Positions 20,998-30,729 are shown, counted from the stretch's first letter. The stretch is DNA of 64,000 nt from Methylorubrum rhodesianum (GCF_014199985.1 NZ_JACHOS010000009.1:124001-188000); one strand, 5' to 3'. Numbers and translations: made by a program. The notes: a model not told the origin generated them from the letters alone.

Positions 20998-22248
20998 ATG
21001 ACCCAGCCGCTCGACGGGATCAGAATCATCGATTTCACGCACGTCCAGGCCGGCCCGGCCTGCACCCAGCTCCTCGCATGGTTCGGAGCGGACGTGATCA
21101 AGGTCGAGCGCCCGGGCTCCGGCGACGTGACGCGCAGCCAGCTCCGCCACGTCGAGGACGCGGATGCGCTCTACTTCACGATGCTCAACTCCAACAAGCG
21201 CTCGCTGACGCTGGACACCAAGACCCCGCAGGGCAAGGAAGTCCTCGAGAAGCTGATCCGCGAATCCGACGTGATGGTCGAGAATTTCGGTCCCGGCGCC
21301 CTCGACCGCATGGGCTTCACCTGGGAGCACATCCAGTCCCTCAACCCGGGCATGATCCTCGCCTCGGTGAAGGGCTTCTCCGACGGCCACCACTACGAGG
21401 ACCTGAAGGTCTACGAGAACGTGGCGCAGTGCGCCGGTGGCGCCGCCTCCACCACCGGCTTCTGGGACGGCCCGCCCACCGTGTCGGCGGCCGCGCTCGG
21501 CGACTCGAACACCGGCATGCACCTGGCCATCGGCATCCTCACGGCGCTGCACCAGAAGAACAAGACCGGCAAGGGCCAGAAGGTCGCCGTGTCGATGCAG
21601 GACTCGGTGATCAACCTCTGCCGCGTGAAGCTGCGCGACCAGCAGCGTCTCGACGCCATCGGCTACCTCGAGGAGTACCCGCAGTACCCGCACGGCGAGT
21701 TCACCGACGTGGTGCCGCGCGGCGGCAATGCGGGCGGCGGCGGCCAGCCGGGCTGGGTGCTCAAGTGCAAGGGCTGGCAGACGGACCCGAACGCCTACAT
21801 CTACTTCACGATCCAGGGTCACGCCTGGGCGCCGATCTGCAAGGCGCTCAACAAGCCCGAGTGGATCGACGATCCGGCCTACAACACCCCCCGCGCCCGC
21901 CAGGACAAGATCTTCGAGATCTTCGCCTTCATCGAGGATTGGCTGGCCGACAAGACCAAGTTCGAGGCCGTGGACATCCTGCGCAAGTTCGACATTCCCT
22001 GCTCGCCGGTTCTCTCCATGAAGGAGATCGCCGCCGATCCGTCGCTGCGCGCCAGCGGCACCATCGTCGAGGTGCCGCATCCGAAGCTCGGTTCGTACCT
22101 GACCGTCGGAAGCCCCATCAAGTTCTCCGACATGAAGGTCGACATCAAGGCCTCGCCGCTGCTCGGCGAGCACACCGATGAGGTCCTGGCGGGCCTCGGT
22201 TACTCCCCCGAGCAGATCGCCGCGATGCATGAGGCCCGCGCGGTCTGA
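20998..22248 (+). CDS. frc: Formyl-CoA:oxalate CoA-transferase
   Basis: A 416-aa class III CoA-transferase that moves CoA from formyl-CoA to oxalate, giving oxalyl-CoA and formate. Seen: [20 protein letters not shown] (CoA-binding N-terminus with Gln17), catalytic Asp169 in [10 protein letters not shown], which forms the aspartyl-CoA anhydride, and the glycine-rich loop [11 protein letters not shown]. Position 48 is Gln, not the Trp of the Oxalobacter enzyme; from memory the E. coli YfdW enzyme also has Gln there. GAGGGAGAAA precedes the ATG. Product feeds Oxc (24081-25832). A second paralogue is at 33295-34572. A terminator follows. Confidence 0.95.
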   Translation: MTQPLDGIRIIDFTHVQAGPACTQLLAWFGADVIKVERPGSGDVTRSQLRHVEDADALYFTMLNSNKRSLTLDTKTPQGKEVLEKLIRESDVMVENFGPGALDRMGFTWEHIQSLNPGMILASVKGFSDGHHYEDLKVYENVAQCAGGAASTTGFWDGPPTVSAAALGDSNTGMHLAIGILTALHQKNKTGKGQKVAVSMQDSVINLCRVKLRDQQRLDAIGYLEEYPQYPHGEFTDVVPRGGNAGGGGQPGWVLKCKGWQTDPNAYIYFTIQGHAWAPICKALNKPEWIDDPAYNTPRARQDKIFEIFAFIEDWLADKTKFEAVDILRKFDIPCSPVLSMKEIAADPSLRASGTIVEVPHPKLGSYLTVGSPIKFSDMKVDIKASPLLGEHTDEVLAGLGYSPEQIAAMHEARAV

Positions 22249-22352
22249 CGGGTGACGGCGGGCAGCCCCGATCCCGGACTGCCCGCGCTGGATGGCCGGC
22301 CCCCCTTCGGCCATGATTCTCCCGGGACGGGGCATCGCCCCGGGAGTGCTTG

Positions 22353-22378
22353 ACCGGGCACGGTGCCCGGGTTTTTTC
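22353..22378 (+). terminator. Rho-independent terminator after frc
   Basis: CCGGGCA-CGG-TGCCCGG followed by GTTTTTT, about 105 bases after the frc stop. A second GC-rich hairpin (CCCGGG...CCCGGG, about 22321-22344) precedes it. Confidence 0.85.
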
Positions 22379-22589
22379 CTCCTCCGATGACTTTCCCGGG
22401 CCGACTCTGTCGGTCCGGTTTTTCTCGTCTCGCGCGCCGGCTGCCGCGACGCGCCTCCGCCTCCGCCTCCGCCTCGAGGCTGCAGCGCCCTGCCGGATAT
22501 GCAGTCGGTGACGTCCTCCCGCGGCCGAGTTCTCCCCGAGCGGCGCCCGTCAGCCCGTGCCGCACCGGATACGGACACCGAACGGCCGA

Positions 22590-22900
22590 CGTCGGTCGCG
22601 GCGATGGGCACCTCCGCCGTTCTCCACTTCAGCGGTGCCGTTCGAGTCCGCTGGCGCAGCGCCGGTCGATCTTCGGCGGTAATCTCGTCGCCTCGCGGGT
22701 CGGCGTCACGATCGCCCTGTTCGTCCCCGATCCCGTGGTCGCCGAAGCGCTCGCTGGGGCTGGCGTTATCGCGGTGATGATGGCCCTGCGGTGCCTGGAC
22801 CCGCCCGGTTGCGCTCAACGCGGTGCTGAGCGTGACGGCGATCAATGGTCTCGGCGACGGCTTCGTGCAGTGGTCGGCGGGCTTGGACCGAAGGGCTGCC
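22590..22900 (+). pseudogene. Decayed HPP-family membrane protein
   Basis: No intact gene, but pieces of an HPP-family protein occur in order in different frames: VAAMGTSAVLHF, then after a frame change SPLAQRRSIFGGNLVASRVGV, FVPDPVVAEALAGAG and VIAVMMALRCLDPPG, then after another change VALNAVLSVTAINGLGD. These match the HPP consensus, which has a GASAVLLF segment, SPLAQPRN, GGHLxSAxVG and LHPPAGA in that order. At least two frameshifts break it. HPP proteins are small four-helix membrane proteins, some linked with nitrite transport. The surrounding 22380-23090 holds no other credible gene; a short CTCCGC tandem repeat lies at about 22452-22480. Confidence 0.6.
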
Positions 22901-23090
22901 TGATGGGCGCCGTCTCGCTGGGCAACCTCGCCGCCGCACGGCTGTCCGACGCCGACGCCCGCAACAATGGCGCCCGCGAGACGGTATCGACCTAGGGCGT
23001 GGAGCCGCTTACGGCAGGCCTCGCCACAGGCATCGGCCCTTCCGTATCGTCCCGAAAGCCTGACGCTGCTGTTCGGGACGACGCGGCGTT

Positions 23091-23810
23091 TCAGGCGAAG
23101 AAATCGCCGAGAAAGAAATCGACGGCCTGAGCCACCACGTCCGGATTGTAGGCGTGGGGGCCGTCATACTCGACATAGGTCAGGTCATAGCCCGCCCCCT
23201 TTAGAAGCCGGGCATGGGTACGGGCGCTGCGATCGATGCCGATCTGCTCGTCGCGGGTCCCGTGCGACAGGAAGATCTTCGGCGCACCCACCTGCACCTG
23301 AACGGACATGAAGCCGGCCGAGGACACGATCAGGTGGCTGACCCGGTCGCCGTTGGTGAGGCCGAGGGACAGCGCGTAGCTGCCGCCGTCGGAATGGCCA
23401 GCGAAGGCGAGATGGCGGGGGTCGATCAGGAAGCGGTCGGCGACCTCGGCCAGCGCCCGGTCAAGCCGCTCCCGGTCGGGGCCGTTGCCGACAATGACCA
23501 GATCCCATGTCGGATGGAGCGATTGCGGCGCGAGCAGCAGGAAGCCGCGCGCCTGAGCATGCCCCTCCAGCATCGGCAGGATCTTCTCCGCATGTCCGCC
23601 GCCGCCGTGGAACAGGACCACGAGGGGGGTCGGCAGGCGCGCATCGATGTGCTCGGGCACGCAGAGGACGGCGTCGCGGGTCTCGAACAGGCCGAGCGCG
23701 TGGCGGCCGGGGGGAAGCGGCGGCTTCGTCGGCAGCCGCGGCAGGAAGGCGAGACGCCCGGCGAGGCGGGGGTCGAGCGGAGCGGTCGGATCGAAGGCGG
23801 AGGAGGCCAT
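23091..23810 (-). CDS. Alpha/beta hydrolase (phospholipase/carboxylesterase or LpqC type)
   Basis: A 239-aa protein. The fold shows the oxyanion segment VVLFHGGGGHAEK, nucleophile Ser in AFAGHSDGGSYALSLG (GxSxG), an Asp-containing strand FLSHGTRDEQI, and the catalytic His in YDGPHAYNPD. No signal peptide. The ATG at 23810 has AGGA about nine bases upstream; an ATG at 23816 is the alternative. It is transcribed away from frc and lies behind the oxc terminator, so it is probably an independent unit, and no operator palindrome is found at its start. Substrate unknown. Confidence 0.8.
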   Translation of the reverse strand: MASSAFDPTAPLDPRLAGRLAFLPRLPTKPPLPPGRHALGLFETRDAVLCVPEHIDARLPTPLVVLFHGGGGHAEKILPMLEGHAQARGFLLLAPQSLHPTWDLVIVGNGPDRERLDRALAEVADRFLIDPRHLAFAGHSDGGSYALSLGLTNGDRVSHLIVSSAGFMSVQVQVGAPKIFLSHGTRDEQIGIDRSARTHARLLKGAGYDLTYVEYDGPHAYNPDVVAQAVDFFLGDFFA

Positions 23811-24031
23811 GGGCATCGTTCCTGATGGAGCCCACCATGCCCGTCGTGAGGTGCGGCCAAGCAGCCTCGAAGGAGCCTCGAAGCACGCCTGAACCGGAAT
23901 CCTGGGCACTTGCGGCCAGATACGTCCGGGAGTGCTCGGGGCTCCGCTTCGCCCTGCACCTCGGCATGAGGAAGGTGGGTGGTTGCTGGGGCCGTGGCGC
24001 CGGTCGGCAGCCCCGGCCGTGAAACGACGAA

Positions 24032-24057
24032 GACCGCGGCGCCGGGGCACCGCGGTC
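24032..24057 (-). terminator. Stem-loop after oxc
   Basis: Arms GACCGCGG and CCGCGGTC with a GC-rich loop lie 24 bases after the oxc stop. On the minus strand they are followed by TTCGTCGTTT. Likely terminator. Confidence 0.6.
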
Positions 24058-24080
24058 CTCTCAAGGCGCGGAGGCCGCCC

Positions 24081-25832
24081 TCACTTCTTCTTCAGCGTGC
24101 TCTGCGGGTTGAGGCTGCCGATGTTGCCGCTCTCGCTGCCGGCGGCCGGATCGATCACCGCGTTGATGAGCGTCGGCTTGCCGGAATCCATCGCCGCGTC
24201 GACCGCCCGCTTCAGCTCGTCCGGCGTGGTGACGTTCACGCCGACGCCGCCGAAGGCCTCCATCATCTTGTCGTAACGGGAATCCTTGACGAAGACGGTG
24301 GTGCCGGGATCGCGGCCGGTCGGGTCGATGTCGGTGCCGCGATAGATGCCGTTGTTGTTGAAGATCACGATGCAGACCGGCAGCTCGTAGCGGCAGATCG
24401 TCTCCACTTCCATGCCGGAGAAGCCGAAGGCTGAGTCGCCCTCGACCGCCAGCACCGGCTTGCCGGTCTCGACGGCAGCCGCGACGGCGAAGCCCATGCC
24501 GATGCCCATCACGCCCCAGGTGCCGACGTCCAGGCGCTTGCGCGGCTGATACATGTCGATGATGCCGCGGGCGAGGTCGAGGGTGTTGGCGCCCTCGTTG
24601 ACGAGGATCGCGTCGGGCCGCTCCTTGATGACGGTGCGCAGGGCGCCGAGCGCCGAGTGGAAGCACATCGGCGAGGTGTTCTTCATCAGCTTCGGGGCCA
24701 TCTTGGCAATGTTGGCCTCGCGCTTCGTGCGGATGGTCTCGAGCCAGGCCGAGGGCGCGCCCTTCCAGTCCTTGCGGATGCCCTCAAGCAGCGCCTCGAC
24801 GCAGGAGCCGATATCGCCCACCACCGGCGCGACGATCTCGACGTTCGAGTCCATCTCGCGCGGCTCGATGTCGATCTGGATGAAGCGCTTCGAGCCGGGC
24901 TCGCCCCAGGTCTTGCCCTTGCCGTGGGAGAGCAGCCAGTTGAGGCGGGCGCCCACCAGCAGCACGACGTCGGAATCCTTGAGCGCGGTGGAGCGCGCCG
25001 CGCCGGCCGAGAGCGGGTGGGTGTCGGGCAGGAGGCCCTTGGCCATGCTCATCGGCACGTAGGGGATGCCGCTCTCCTCGACCAGCGCGCGCACCGCCTC
25101 GTCGGCCTGGGCGTAGGCCGCGCCCTTGCCGAGGATGATCAGCGGACGCTCGGCCGACTTGAGCACGTCCAGCGCCCGGGCAATGGCGGAGGGAGCCGGG
25201 AGCTGGGCCGGGGCCGCGTCGATCACCTTGACCAGCGACTTGGCGCCGACGCTCGCGTCGATGACCTGCGAGAACAGCTTGGCGGGCAGATCGAGGTAGA
25301 CGCCGCCGGGACGGCCGGACACCGCCGCGCGGATGGCGCGGGCGACGCCGATGCCGATATCGGCGGCGTGCAGCACGCGGAAGGCGGCCTTGCAGAGCGG
25401 CTTGGCGATGGCGAGCTGGTCCATCTCCTCGTAGTCGCCCTGCTGCAGATCGACGATCTCGCGCTCGGAGGAGCCGGAGATCAGGATCATCGGGAAGCAG
25501 TTGGTGGTGGCGTTCGCCAGCGCGGTCAGGCCGTTGAGGAAGCCCGGCGCCGAGACCGTGAGGCAGATGCCCGGCTTCTTGGTGAGGAAGCCGGCGATGG
25601 CGGCGGCGTTGCCGGCGTTCTGCTCGTGGCGGAAGGAGATGACGCGCATGCCCTCGGCCTGGGCGAGGCGCCCGAGGTCGGTGATCGGGATGCCGGGCAC
25701 GTTGTAGATCGTCTCGATGCCGTTGAGCTTGAGCGCGTCGATGACGAGGTGGAAGCCGTCCGTCAGCTCCGCCTCCTCGTGGGGCACCGCGCCCGCGGTG
25801 ATGGCATCGATGTTCTGGGCCTGGACGGTCAT
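24081..25832 (-). CDS. oxc: Oxalyl-CoA decarboxylase
   Basis: A 583-aa thiamine-diphosphate enzyme converting oxalyl-CoA to formyl-CoA and CO2, the second half of the cycle begun by Frc. Seen: the catalytic Glu in [16 protein letters not shown], the central ADP-binding region ([18 protein letters not shown]), and the ThDP/Mg motif [15 protein letters not shown] ending in [24 protein letters not shown] and the size match Oxalobacter-type enzymes. GAGGGAGAA precedes the ATG. The operator variant at 25970-25985 lies 140 bases upstream. Confidence 0.96.
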   Translation of the reverse strand: MTVQAQNIDAITAGAVPHEEAELTDGFHLVIDALKLNGIETIYNVPGIPITDLGRLAQAEGMRVISFRHEQNAGNAAAIAGFLTKKPGICLTVSAPGFLNGLTALANATTNCFPMILISGSSEREIVDLQQGDYEEMDQLAIAKPLCKAAFRVLHAADIGIGVARAIRAAVSGRPGGVYLDLPAKLFSQVIDASVGAKSLVKVIDAAPAQLPAPSAIARALDVLKSAERPLIILGKGAAYAQADEAVRALVEESGIPYVPMSMAKGLLPDTHPLSAGAARSTALKDSDVVLLVGARLNWLLSHGKGKTWGEPGSKRFIQIDIEPREMDSNVEIVAPVVGDIGSCVEALLEGIRKDWKGAPSAWLETIRTKREANIAKMAPKLMKNTSPMCFHSALGALRTVIKERPDAILVNEGANTLDLARGIIDMYQPRKRLDVGTWGVMGIGMGFAVAAAVETGKPVLAVEGDSAFGFSGMEVETICRYELPVCIVIFNNNGIYRGTDIDPTGRDPGTTVFVKDSRYDKMMEAFGGVGVNVTTPDELKRAVDAAMDSGKPTLINAVIDPAAGSESGNIGSLNPQSTLKKK

Positions 25833-25969
25833 GCGGCGTTCTCCCTCTTGATTGGCTGTCGTGTCCCGCTGAAGGCCCGATGGCGTCGGGCCGATGCGGC
25901 GCGGTGCCTTGCGCAACGCCAAACCCGGCGCGCGGACCGTGCGTCGAACGACCGGTCTTGCTTCGACGG

Positions 25970-25985
25970 ATCTGGCATACCAAAT
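25970..25985. promoter_or_regulatory. Operator 2: ATCTGGCATACCAAAT, upstream of oxc
   Basis: A near-palindrome matching the motif at 20235 in 14 of 16 positions. The following bases give the partial repeat ATACCAAAT, so two overlapping half-sites may exist. It lies 140 bases before the oxc start. Confidence 0.65.
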
Positions 25986-26388
25986 ACCAAATGGGTGGTC
26001 AAACGGAACCGACGGCTTTCGTGGTGTGCCGTTGCAGGCACCGCGTCGTTCAAGCGAGTCGGTCGGAGCGGAGACGGGCAGACTTCATTCTGTCACGCGT
26101 CCCGAGCCTTGGCGTCCTGAGATTTTGCAGCCGCAATTCAGACCTGAAGAAACGGGCGCAGAGCCGGATACAATCGCGTGAATTGAGGCGTCGATTTTCC
26201 CAAGACTTGTGCGCGGGTCGCTGCCCGAACACGCCGTGCTGCGGGCTGCGCCGGCGATCTCGTGAAGAAAGTGGGAGACGGACTCCATCCTCTTCATTGC
26301 CGAAGACCGCCTGACGGGATCGCTCTGCGGCTCATCGGAATCGTTTGGCAGAGCTGGGGCGGGCGACACGTCCCCGTCACGCCCCAAC

Positions 26389-26428
26389 GAGAAACGCGCC
26401 GGGCGTCCTCCGCCGCGGCGCGTGTCTC
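26389..26428 (-). terminator. Stem-loop after the first MFS gene
   Basis: GAGA-A-ACGCGCCG...GGCG pairs with CGCC...CGGCGCGT-G-TCTC, with one bulge, 31 bases past the MFS stop. There is only a short T-rich run, so the terminator call is moderate. Confidence 0.4.
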
Positions 26429-26458
26429 ATCAGTCGGGATAGGAGGCCGCCCGCACCC

Positions 26459-27784
26459 TCATGCGAGCTTGACCGCCCGCGCTTCGGCCGCCTCGGCGAT
26501 CTCGGCTTCCGCCGCGAGGTAGCGCCGCCGCATCGGCTTCAGGACGAAGACCGCGAGCGCGGCCGCCAGGATGTTCAGGCCGATGATGAGGCCGAACACC
26601 GCCGACCAGCCGTAGCGCGCCGACAGGACACTGGCGAACGGGACGAGGAAGGCCGCCGTCCCCTTGGCGGTGTAGAGGAGCCCGGCGTTGCTGGCGGCGT
26701 ATTTCGAGCCGAAGGTGTCGCCGCAGGTGGCCGGGAAGAGCGAGTAGATCTCACCGAACACACCGAAATACATCGCCGTGCACAGCACGAACACGATCGG
26801 GTTGCGCCCGTAGCCCAGCAGCAGAATGCAGGCCGTGGCGGCGATGACGAAGGCGATGAACATCGTGTTCTCGCGGCCGATGTTGTCGGACACCCAACCG
26901 AAGAACGGCCGCCCGAACCCGTCGAAGATCCGGTCGAGCGAGATCGCCAGGGTCAGCGCCGCCATCTGCAGGCCGAACAGGTTCATCGTCACGTCCGCGA
27001 CCTTGAAGTCGTGGGCGATCGGAGCGATCTGCGCCGCCGCCATCAGGCCGCCCGAGGCGACCATGACGAACATCGCGTACATCGTCCAGAAGACGGGCGT
27101 GCGCACCGCCTGCTTCGGGCTGCGGTCGACCTTGGTTTGCGGCAGGCGCAGGTTCTTGCGCTTGATCGGCACGGCGACCGAGGGCTTGCGCAGGAAGAGC
27201 GACAGCAGGAGCACGACGGCGCCCTGGCCGAGCCCGAACACCAGGAACGCCTTCTGGTAGCCGCTCGCCGCAATCATGTTGGCGATCGGAATCACGGTGA
27301 CGGCCGCGCCCGCACCGAAGCCCGCCGCCGTCGCGCCCGCGGCGAGGCCGCGCCGGTCGGGAAACCACTTCAAGGCATTGCCGACGCAGGTGCCATAGAC
27401 CGAGCCCGCACCGATGCCGCCGATGACGGCCGCCGTGTAGAGCAGGAAAAGCGAGTCGGCGTAGGCGTTGAGCGTCCAGGACAGGGCGATCATGAGGCCG
27501 CCGAAGGCGACCACGATGCTCGGGCCGTAGCGGTCCACGAACCACGTTTCGATCGGAACGAGCCAAGTCTCGGTGGCGACGAAGATGGTGAAGGCGAACT
27601 GGATCGCCGTGCGCCCCCATTGATGCTGCGCGTCGATCGGATCGACGAACAGGGTCCAGCCGTACTGAAGGTTGGCGATCATGGCCATGCAGAGCACGCC
27701 GAAGGCGAGTTGCCACCACTTGGCGGAAGGCGCGTCGGAAGGCGCCTTGGTAAGCGCGTTCTGCTCTGCCGGTTGGTGAACCAT
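26459..27784 (-). CDS. OxlT-like oxalate:formate antiporter (MFS), copy 1
   Basis: A 441-aa, 12-segment major facilitator protein of the oxalate/formate antiporter family. Seen: WWQLAFGVLCMAMIANLQYG (TM1), GNALKWFPDRRGLAAG (loop after TM4), DGFGRPFFGWVSDNIGRE (MFS loop 8-9), and NAGLLYTAKGTAAFLVP in TM11, whose Lys matches the substrate-binding Lys355 of Oxalobacter OxlT. AGGGAGAT precedes the ATG. Operator 3 lies about 60 bases upstream. The tandem second copy is at 28055-29350; the two may differ in substrate or direction. Confidence 0.9.
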   Translation of the reverse strand: MVHQPAEQNALTKAPSDAPSAKWWQLAFGVLCMAMIANLQYGWTLFVDPIDAQHQWGRTAIQFAFTIFVATETWLVPIETWFVDRYGPSIVVAFGGLMIALSWTLNAYADSLFLLYTAAVIGGIGAGSVYGTCVGNALKWFPDRRGLAAGATAAGFGAGAAVTVIPIANMIAASGYQKAFLVFGLGQGAVVLLLSLFLRKPSVAVPIKRKNLRLPQTKVDRSPKQAVRTPVFWTMYAMFVMVASGGLMAAAQIAPIAHDFKVADVTMNLFGLQMAALTLAISLDRIFDGFGRPFFGWVSDNIGRENTMFIAFVIAATACILLLGYGRNPIVFVLCTAMYFGVFGEIYSLFPATCGDTFGSKYAASNAGLLYTAKGTAAFLVPFASVLSARYGWSAVFGLIIGLNILAAALAVFVLKPMRRRYLAAEAEIAEAAEARAVKLA

Positions 27785-27842
27785 CCGGTATCTCCCTGAT
27801 GCTTTTCTCATGCTCCCCTGGCGCCGCATCATGCACGATGAT

Positions 27843-27858
27843 GCTAGGCATACAATAT
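27843..27858. promoter_or_regulatory. Operator 3: GCTAGGCATACAATAT, upstream of MFS copy 1
   Basis: A weaker variant of the motif, with core AGGCATACAA. It is followed directly by ATATACCAAG, a further half-site. It lies about 60 bases before the MFS start. Confidence 0.5.
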
Positions 27859-28022
27859 ACCAAGGAATGACGGATCGGGTGCGATGCTGCGGCAACCCGG
27901 CACAGCAGCCCGGATGGATGGGCCGGCCGGATCTGCTCCGGCGCCTGCGCGGGTTCGAAATGGAACGCGTCGACACAGGCCGGATCCCGTGGGCCCGGCT
28001 TGCGCCGACGAGGGTCGAGGAA

Positions 28023-28046
28023 TCGGCCGGGCAGTGGCCCGGCCGA
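28023..28046 (-). terminator. Stem-loop after the second MFS gene
   Basis: Perfect 10-bp arms TCGGCCGGGC and GCCCGGCCGA with loop AGTG, nine bases after the MFS copy 2 stop. It separates the two antiporter genes into different transcripts or lowers read-through. Confidence 0.6.
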
Positions 28047-28054
28047 ATAGGGTT

Positions 28055-29350
28055 TTAGTGCGCCGTGGCCGTCTTCGGCTCGGTCTCCGGCGCCGCCGGT
28101 GCGCGGGTGTAGGCATGGCGCATCGGCTTCAGGACGAAGATCGCCATCAGGGCCGCGAGGATGTTGAGCGCGGCCGCCGCCAGGAACACCGCGTGCCAGG
28201 AGCCGGTCATGGTGGTCAGGATGCTGGTATACGGCACGATCAGCGCTGCGGTGCCCTTTGCCGTGTAGAGCAGGCCGGCATTGGTGGCGGCATACTTCGA
28301 GCCGAAGGTGTCGCCGCAGGTCGCCGGGAACAGCGAGTAGATCTCACCCCAGGCGAAGAACACGAGACCGGTCAGGATCACGAACATGATCGGGTCGTGG
28401 CCGAACTGGCTCAGCATGTAGATGCCCACGCCCTCGATGCCGAAGGAGAGGAACATCGTGTTCTCGCGGCCGATATGGTCGGAGATCCAGCCGAAGAGCG
28501 GGCGGGTCACGCCGTTGAGCACCCGGTCGATGGTGGCGGCGAAGGTCAGCGCCGGCAGGGTGATGCCGAAGAGGCTGACCGGTACGTCGGCGATGTGGAA
28601 GTCCTTGGCGATGGGCCCGAGCTGAGCGGTCGCCATCAGGCCGCCCGCAGCCATCATCACGAACATCGCGTACATCACCCAGAAGATCGGGGTGCGCACC
28701 ATCTCGCCCGGCGAGAAGTCGCGCCGGCTCTGACTGACGCGGGCGATCTCGGGCACCTGACCCTTCTTCGGCGCCACCAGGAACAGGGCGATCAGCATCA
28801 CGATCAGACCCTGGCCGAGGCCGAACCAGAGGAAGGCCGATTCGTAGCCGTAATGGTGGATCACCGCCTGGATCGGCACCACGGTGAGCGCCGAGCCCGC
28901 GCCGAAGCCCATCGCGGTGAGGCCTGCGGCGAGGCCGCGTCGGTCGGGAAACCACTTGAGCGAGTTGCCGACGCAGGTGCCGTAGACCGCGCCCGCTCCG
29001 GTGCCGCCGATGACGGCGCCGACGTAGAGCAGAGTGAGCGAGTCGGCGTAGGCGTTGATCACCCAGGCAAGCCCGCACATCAGGCCGCCGGCCAGCGTCA
29101 CGACCCGCGGGCCGTACTTGTCAACGAACCAGCCCTCGATCGGGACAAGCCACGTCTCGGTCACGACGAAGAGAGTGAAGGCGACTTGGATCGCAGCGCG
29201 GTCCCAGCCGTGCCGCTCTTGGATCGGGTTGACGAAGAACGTCCACCCGTACTGCATGTTGGCGATCATGCACATGCAGATGATGCCGAACAGCAATTGC
29301 AGCCAGCGGTTCGCCGGTGGTGGAACCGGCGTTGTCGAAGATTGGGTCAT
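28055..29350 (-). CDS. OxlT-like oxalate:formate antiporter (MFS), copy 2
   Basis: A 431-aa MFS protein closely similar to copy 1 along its whole length. It carries RWLQLLFGIICMCMIANMQYG, GNSLKWFPDRRGLAAG, RPLFGWISDHIGRENT and NAGLLYTAKGTAALIVP with the OxlT-type Lys. GGAGAG precedes the ATG. The tandem arrangement suggests duplication followed by divergence, mainly in the N-terminal tail and the central loop (PKKGQVPEIARVSQSRRD here). Operator 4 is 367 bases upstream and nearer the divergent CBS gene. Confidence 0.9.
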   Translation of the reverse strand: MTQSSTTPVPPPANRWLQLLFGIICMCMIANMQYGWTFFVNPIQERHGWDRAAIQVAFTLFVVTETWLVPIEGWFVDKYGPRVVTLAGGLMCGLAWVINAYADSLTLLYVGAVIGGTGAGAVYGTCVGNSLKWFPDRRGLAAGLTAMGFGAGSALTVVPIQAVIHHYGYESAFLWFGLGQGLIVMLIALFLVAPKKGQVPEIARVSQSRRDFSPGEMVRTPIFWVMYAMFVMMAAGGLMATAQLGPIAKDFHIADVPVSLFGITLPALTFAATIDRVLNGVTRPLFGWISDHIGRENTMFLSFGIEGVGIYMLSQFGHDPIMFVILTGLVFFAWGEIYSLFPATCGDTFGSKYAATNAGLLYTAKGTAALIVPYTSILTTMTGSWHAVFLAAAALNILAALMAIFVLKPMRHAYTRAPAAPETEPKTATAH

Positions 29351-29780
29351 GGACGTCTCTCCAGTTTACGCTCGATTTTCCGAGCATTTTGTTCAGCTTA
29401 GACTCAAAATTGATCTACGTATAAATCTGAATATTGGAAGTATCTGCAATGAACCGACGCGGACACACGGTCAGCGCTCCAATATTTCGATAATACCCAC
29501 GGAACCTTCCGGGTGACACCTCCGCCGATTGGCCTTGCCGAACCCTGGACGATATGCCTGTCAGATCGAAGGCTGGGCGCTGCAACGGGCCCGGATCGAT
29601 CGCGGGGCCCGGCGCGACGCGTGTCGCTCCAGGGCTTGAAGATCCGGTGGCTCGATCATGCCAGCCGCTCCGGACGGGGCGGCACCATAATTCAAAACGC
29701 AGGATTGACAATAGGTATGTTGTATACCAGCCTGCGTTCCAAGGCGGCCCCGTCGAGAGGCATGCCGATGGAGGAGCGCC
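29351..29780. other. Divergent intergenic region, MFS copy 2 / CBS gene
   Basis: About 430 bases; the stretch 29385-29490 is AT-rich and probably holds the MFS promoter. Operator 4 lies at 29717-29732 near the CBS gene. No gene seen. Confidence 0.5.
29717..29732. promoter_or_regulatory. Operator 4: core TTGTATACCA upstream of CBS gene
   Basis: GGTATGTTGTATACCAGC contains the motif core TTGTATACCA (29720-29729) and a flanking inverted half-site GGTAT. It is 49 bases before the CBS start codon. Confidence 0.6.
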
Positions 29781-30233
29781 GTGTTTCGAACGATGCGCCG
29801 TGCGCCGGACGCCTCGGGCGTCCGCACCATCCATAGAGACCGTTCAGTGGCCGAGGCGGCGCAACTCCTTGCCCAATCGGAGACGGGCGCCCTTGTCGTC
29901 GTCGAGGGCGAGGCCGACGAGACGGTGACCGGCCTTCTCACCCAGCGCGACATCTTCCGTGCCGTGGCGGCCGAGGGGCCGGAGGTCTACAACCGCAGCG
30001 TCTGGCTCATCACCGACCACGATTTCCCCGCCGTCGATATCGGGGCCTCGGCTCAGGAGCGCCTGAAGACCTTCTGTGAACGGAAGGTCGATCACATCGC
30101 CCTCATGGAATCCTGCCGCATCAGCGCAATCCTCAGCATCTGGGACTGTGCGGGCCAGGATCTCGGCCGAGACACCCGCCAAGACATCGGCCAGGCGCAG
30201 GCGGCAACCCCACTGGCGTCACCGCATCCGTGA
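29781..30233 (+). CDS. CBS-domain protein in the oxalate cluster
   Basis: A 150-aa protein starting at GTG with GGAGG six bases upstream. One CBS (Bateman) pair fills the protein: first CBS about residues 15-65 (SVAEAAQLLAQSETGALVVV, VTGLLTQRDIFRAVAA), second about 85-125 (AQERLKTFCERKVDHIALM, ISAILSIWDC). CBS pairs bind adenosine nucleotides and regulate partners. No enzymatic domain is attached. It lies directly behind operator 4 and begins the run CBS / 97 aa / P-loop, which may be one transcript. Its partner could be the P-loop protein (inference). Confidence 0.75.
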   Translation: MFRTMRRAPDASGVRTIHRDRSVAEAAQLLAQSETGALVVVEGEADETVTGLLTQRDIFRAVAAEGPEVYNRSVWLITDHDFPAVDIGASAQERLKTFCERKVDHIALMESCRISAILSIWDCAGQDLGRDTRQDIGQAQAATPLASPHP

Positions 30234-30398
30234 AGGCAAACAGATCCGCCTCAGCGCACGATCGTTCCCGCAACCGGGGCTGCGCGCGGCGCGTCGTGGC
30301 TGTGGACCGCGTCCAACGGAGCGGACACAGCGCATCGGGCGTTGTGCGAGAATGAACCGGAACCGGTCGGACGATATCTCCGAGAAAAGGCGCCCGTG

Positions 30399-30692
30399 AT
30401 GGAAAACCCAATGAAACATTTGACCGTCGTCGAGTGCCCGATCGTCTTCCCGGGCGAGAATGAATTCGGTGCGTCGAGCATCGACATGCTGCCGCGCCTC
30501 GGCATCGCCGGCGGGCTGGAGAGCCGTCACATCCGCGTCTTGGACGAGCGCATCATCGCGGTGTGCATCTGGCGCAGCTCGTTCTGTGCCAAGCTGTTCT
30601 TCGACGCCGCGTGGCACGAGCGGGCGACGACCCTCTGGGGCGAGGCGTACCAGATCCGGTTCGAGGCGATCGAGAACGCCTCCGCCGCCTGA
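30399..30692 (+). CDS. Small protein of unknown function (97 aa), oxalate cluster
   Basis: Begins MENPMKHLTVVE at the ATG with AAAGG upstream. Predicted alternating beta/alpha character (KHLTVVECPIVF, RHIRVLDERIIAVCIWRS, AWHERATTLWGE, YQIRFEAIEN) resembles the dimeric alpha/beta-barrel fold of small monooxygenase-like proteins, but there is no diagnostic motif. Two Cys residues lie close together in IWRSSFCAKLF and VECPIV. Located between the CBS gene and the P-loop gene, all in one direction. Confidence 0.6.
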   Translation: MENPMKHLTVVECPIVFPGENEFGASSIDMLPRLGIAGGLESRHIRVLDERIIAVCIWRSSFCAKLFFDAAWHERATTLWGEAYQIRFEAIENASAA

Positions 30693-30729
30693 TCGGGGCG
30701 GGCCGTTCGCAACGAGGAGGGCCAGCGCG

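Larger units (their letters stand above)
25833..26458. other. Intergenic region upstream of oxc
   Basis: About 626 bases carrying the oxc promoter region, operator 2 (25970-25985) with a second partial copy directly after it (ATACCAAAT), and a stem-loop at 26389-26428. Base composition is lower in GC between 26080 and 26200. No convincing coding frame. Confidence 0.5.

Noticed and set aside
22363..22995. Treating the 210-codon frame after frc as an intact gene
   Set aside because: Only its middle resembles a protein (HPP), and the matching pieces before and after are in other frames, so a decayed gene is the better reading.
24657..26120. Plus-strand frame antisense to oxc
   Set aside because: Repetitive Arg/Gly/Asp/His protein without motifs; oxc on the other strand has every expected motif.
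26345..27799. Plus-strand frame antisense to the first antiporter
   Set aside because: Composition of an antisense shadow; the MFS protein is complete on the minus strand.
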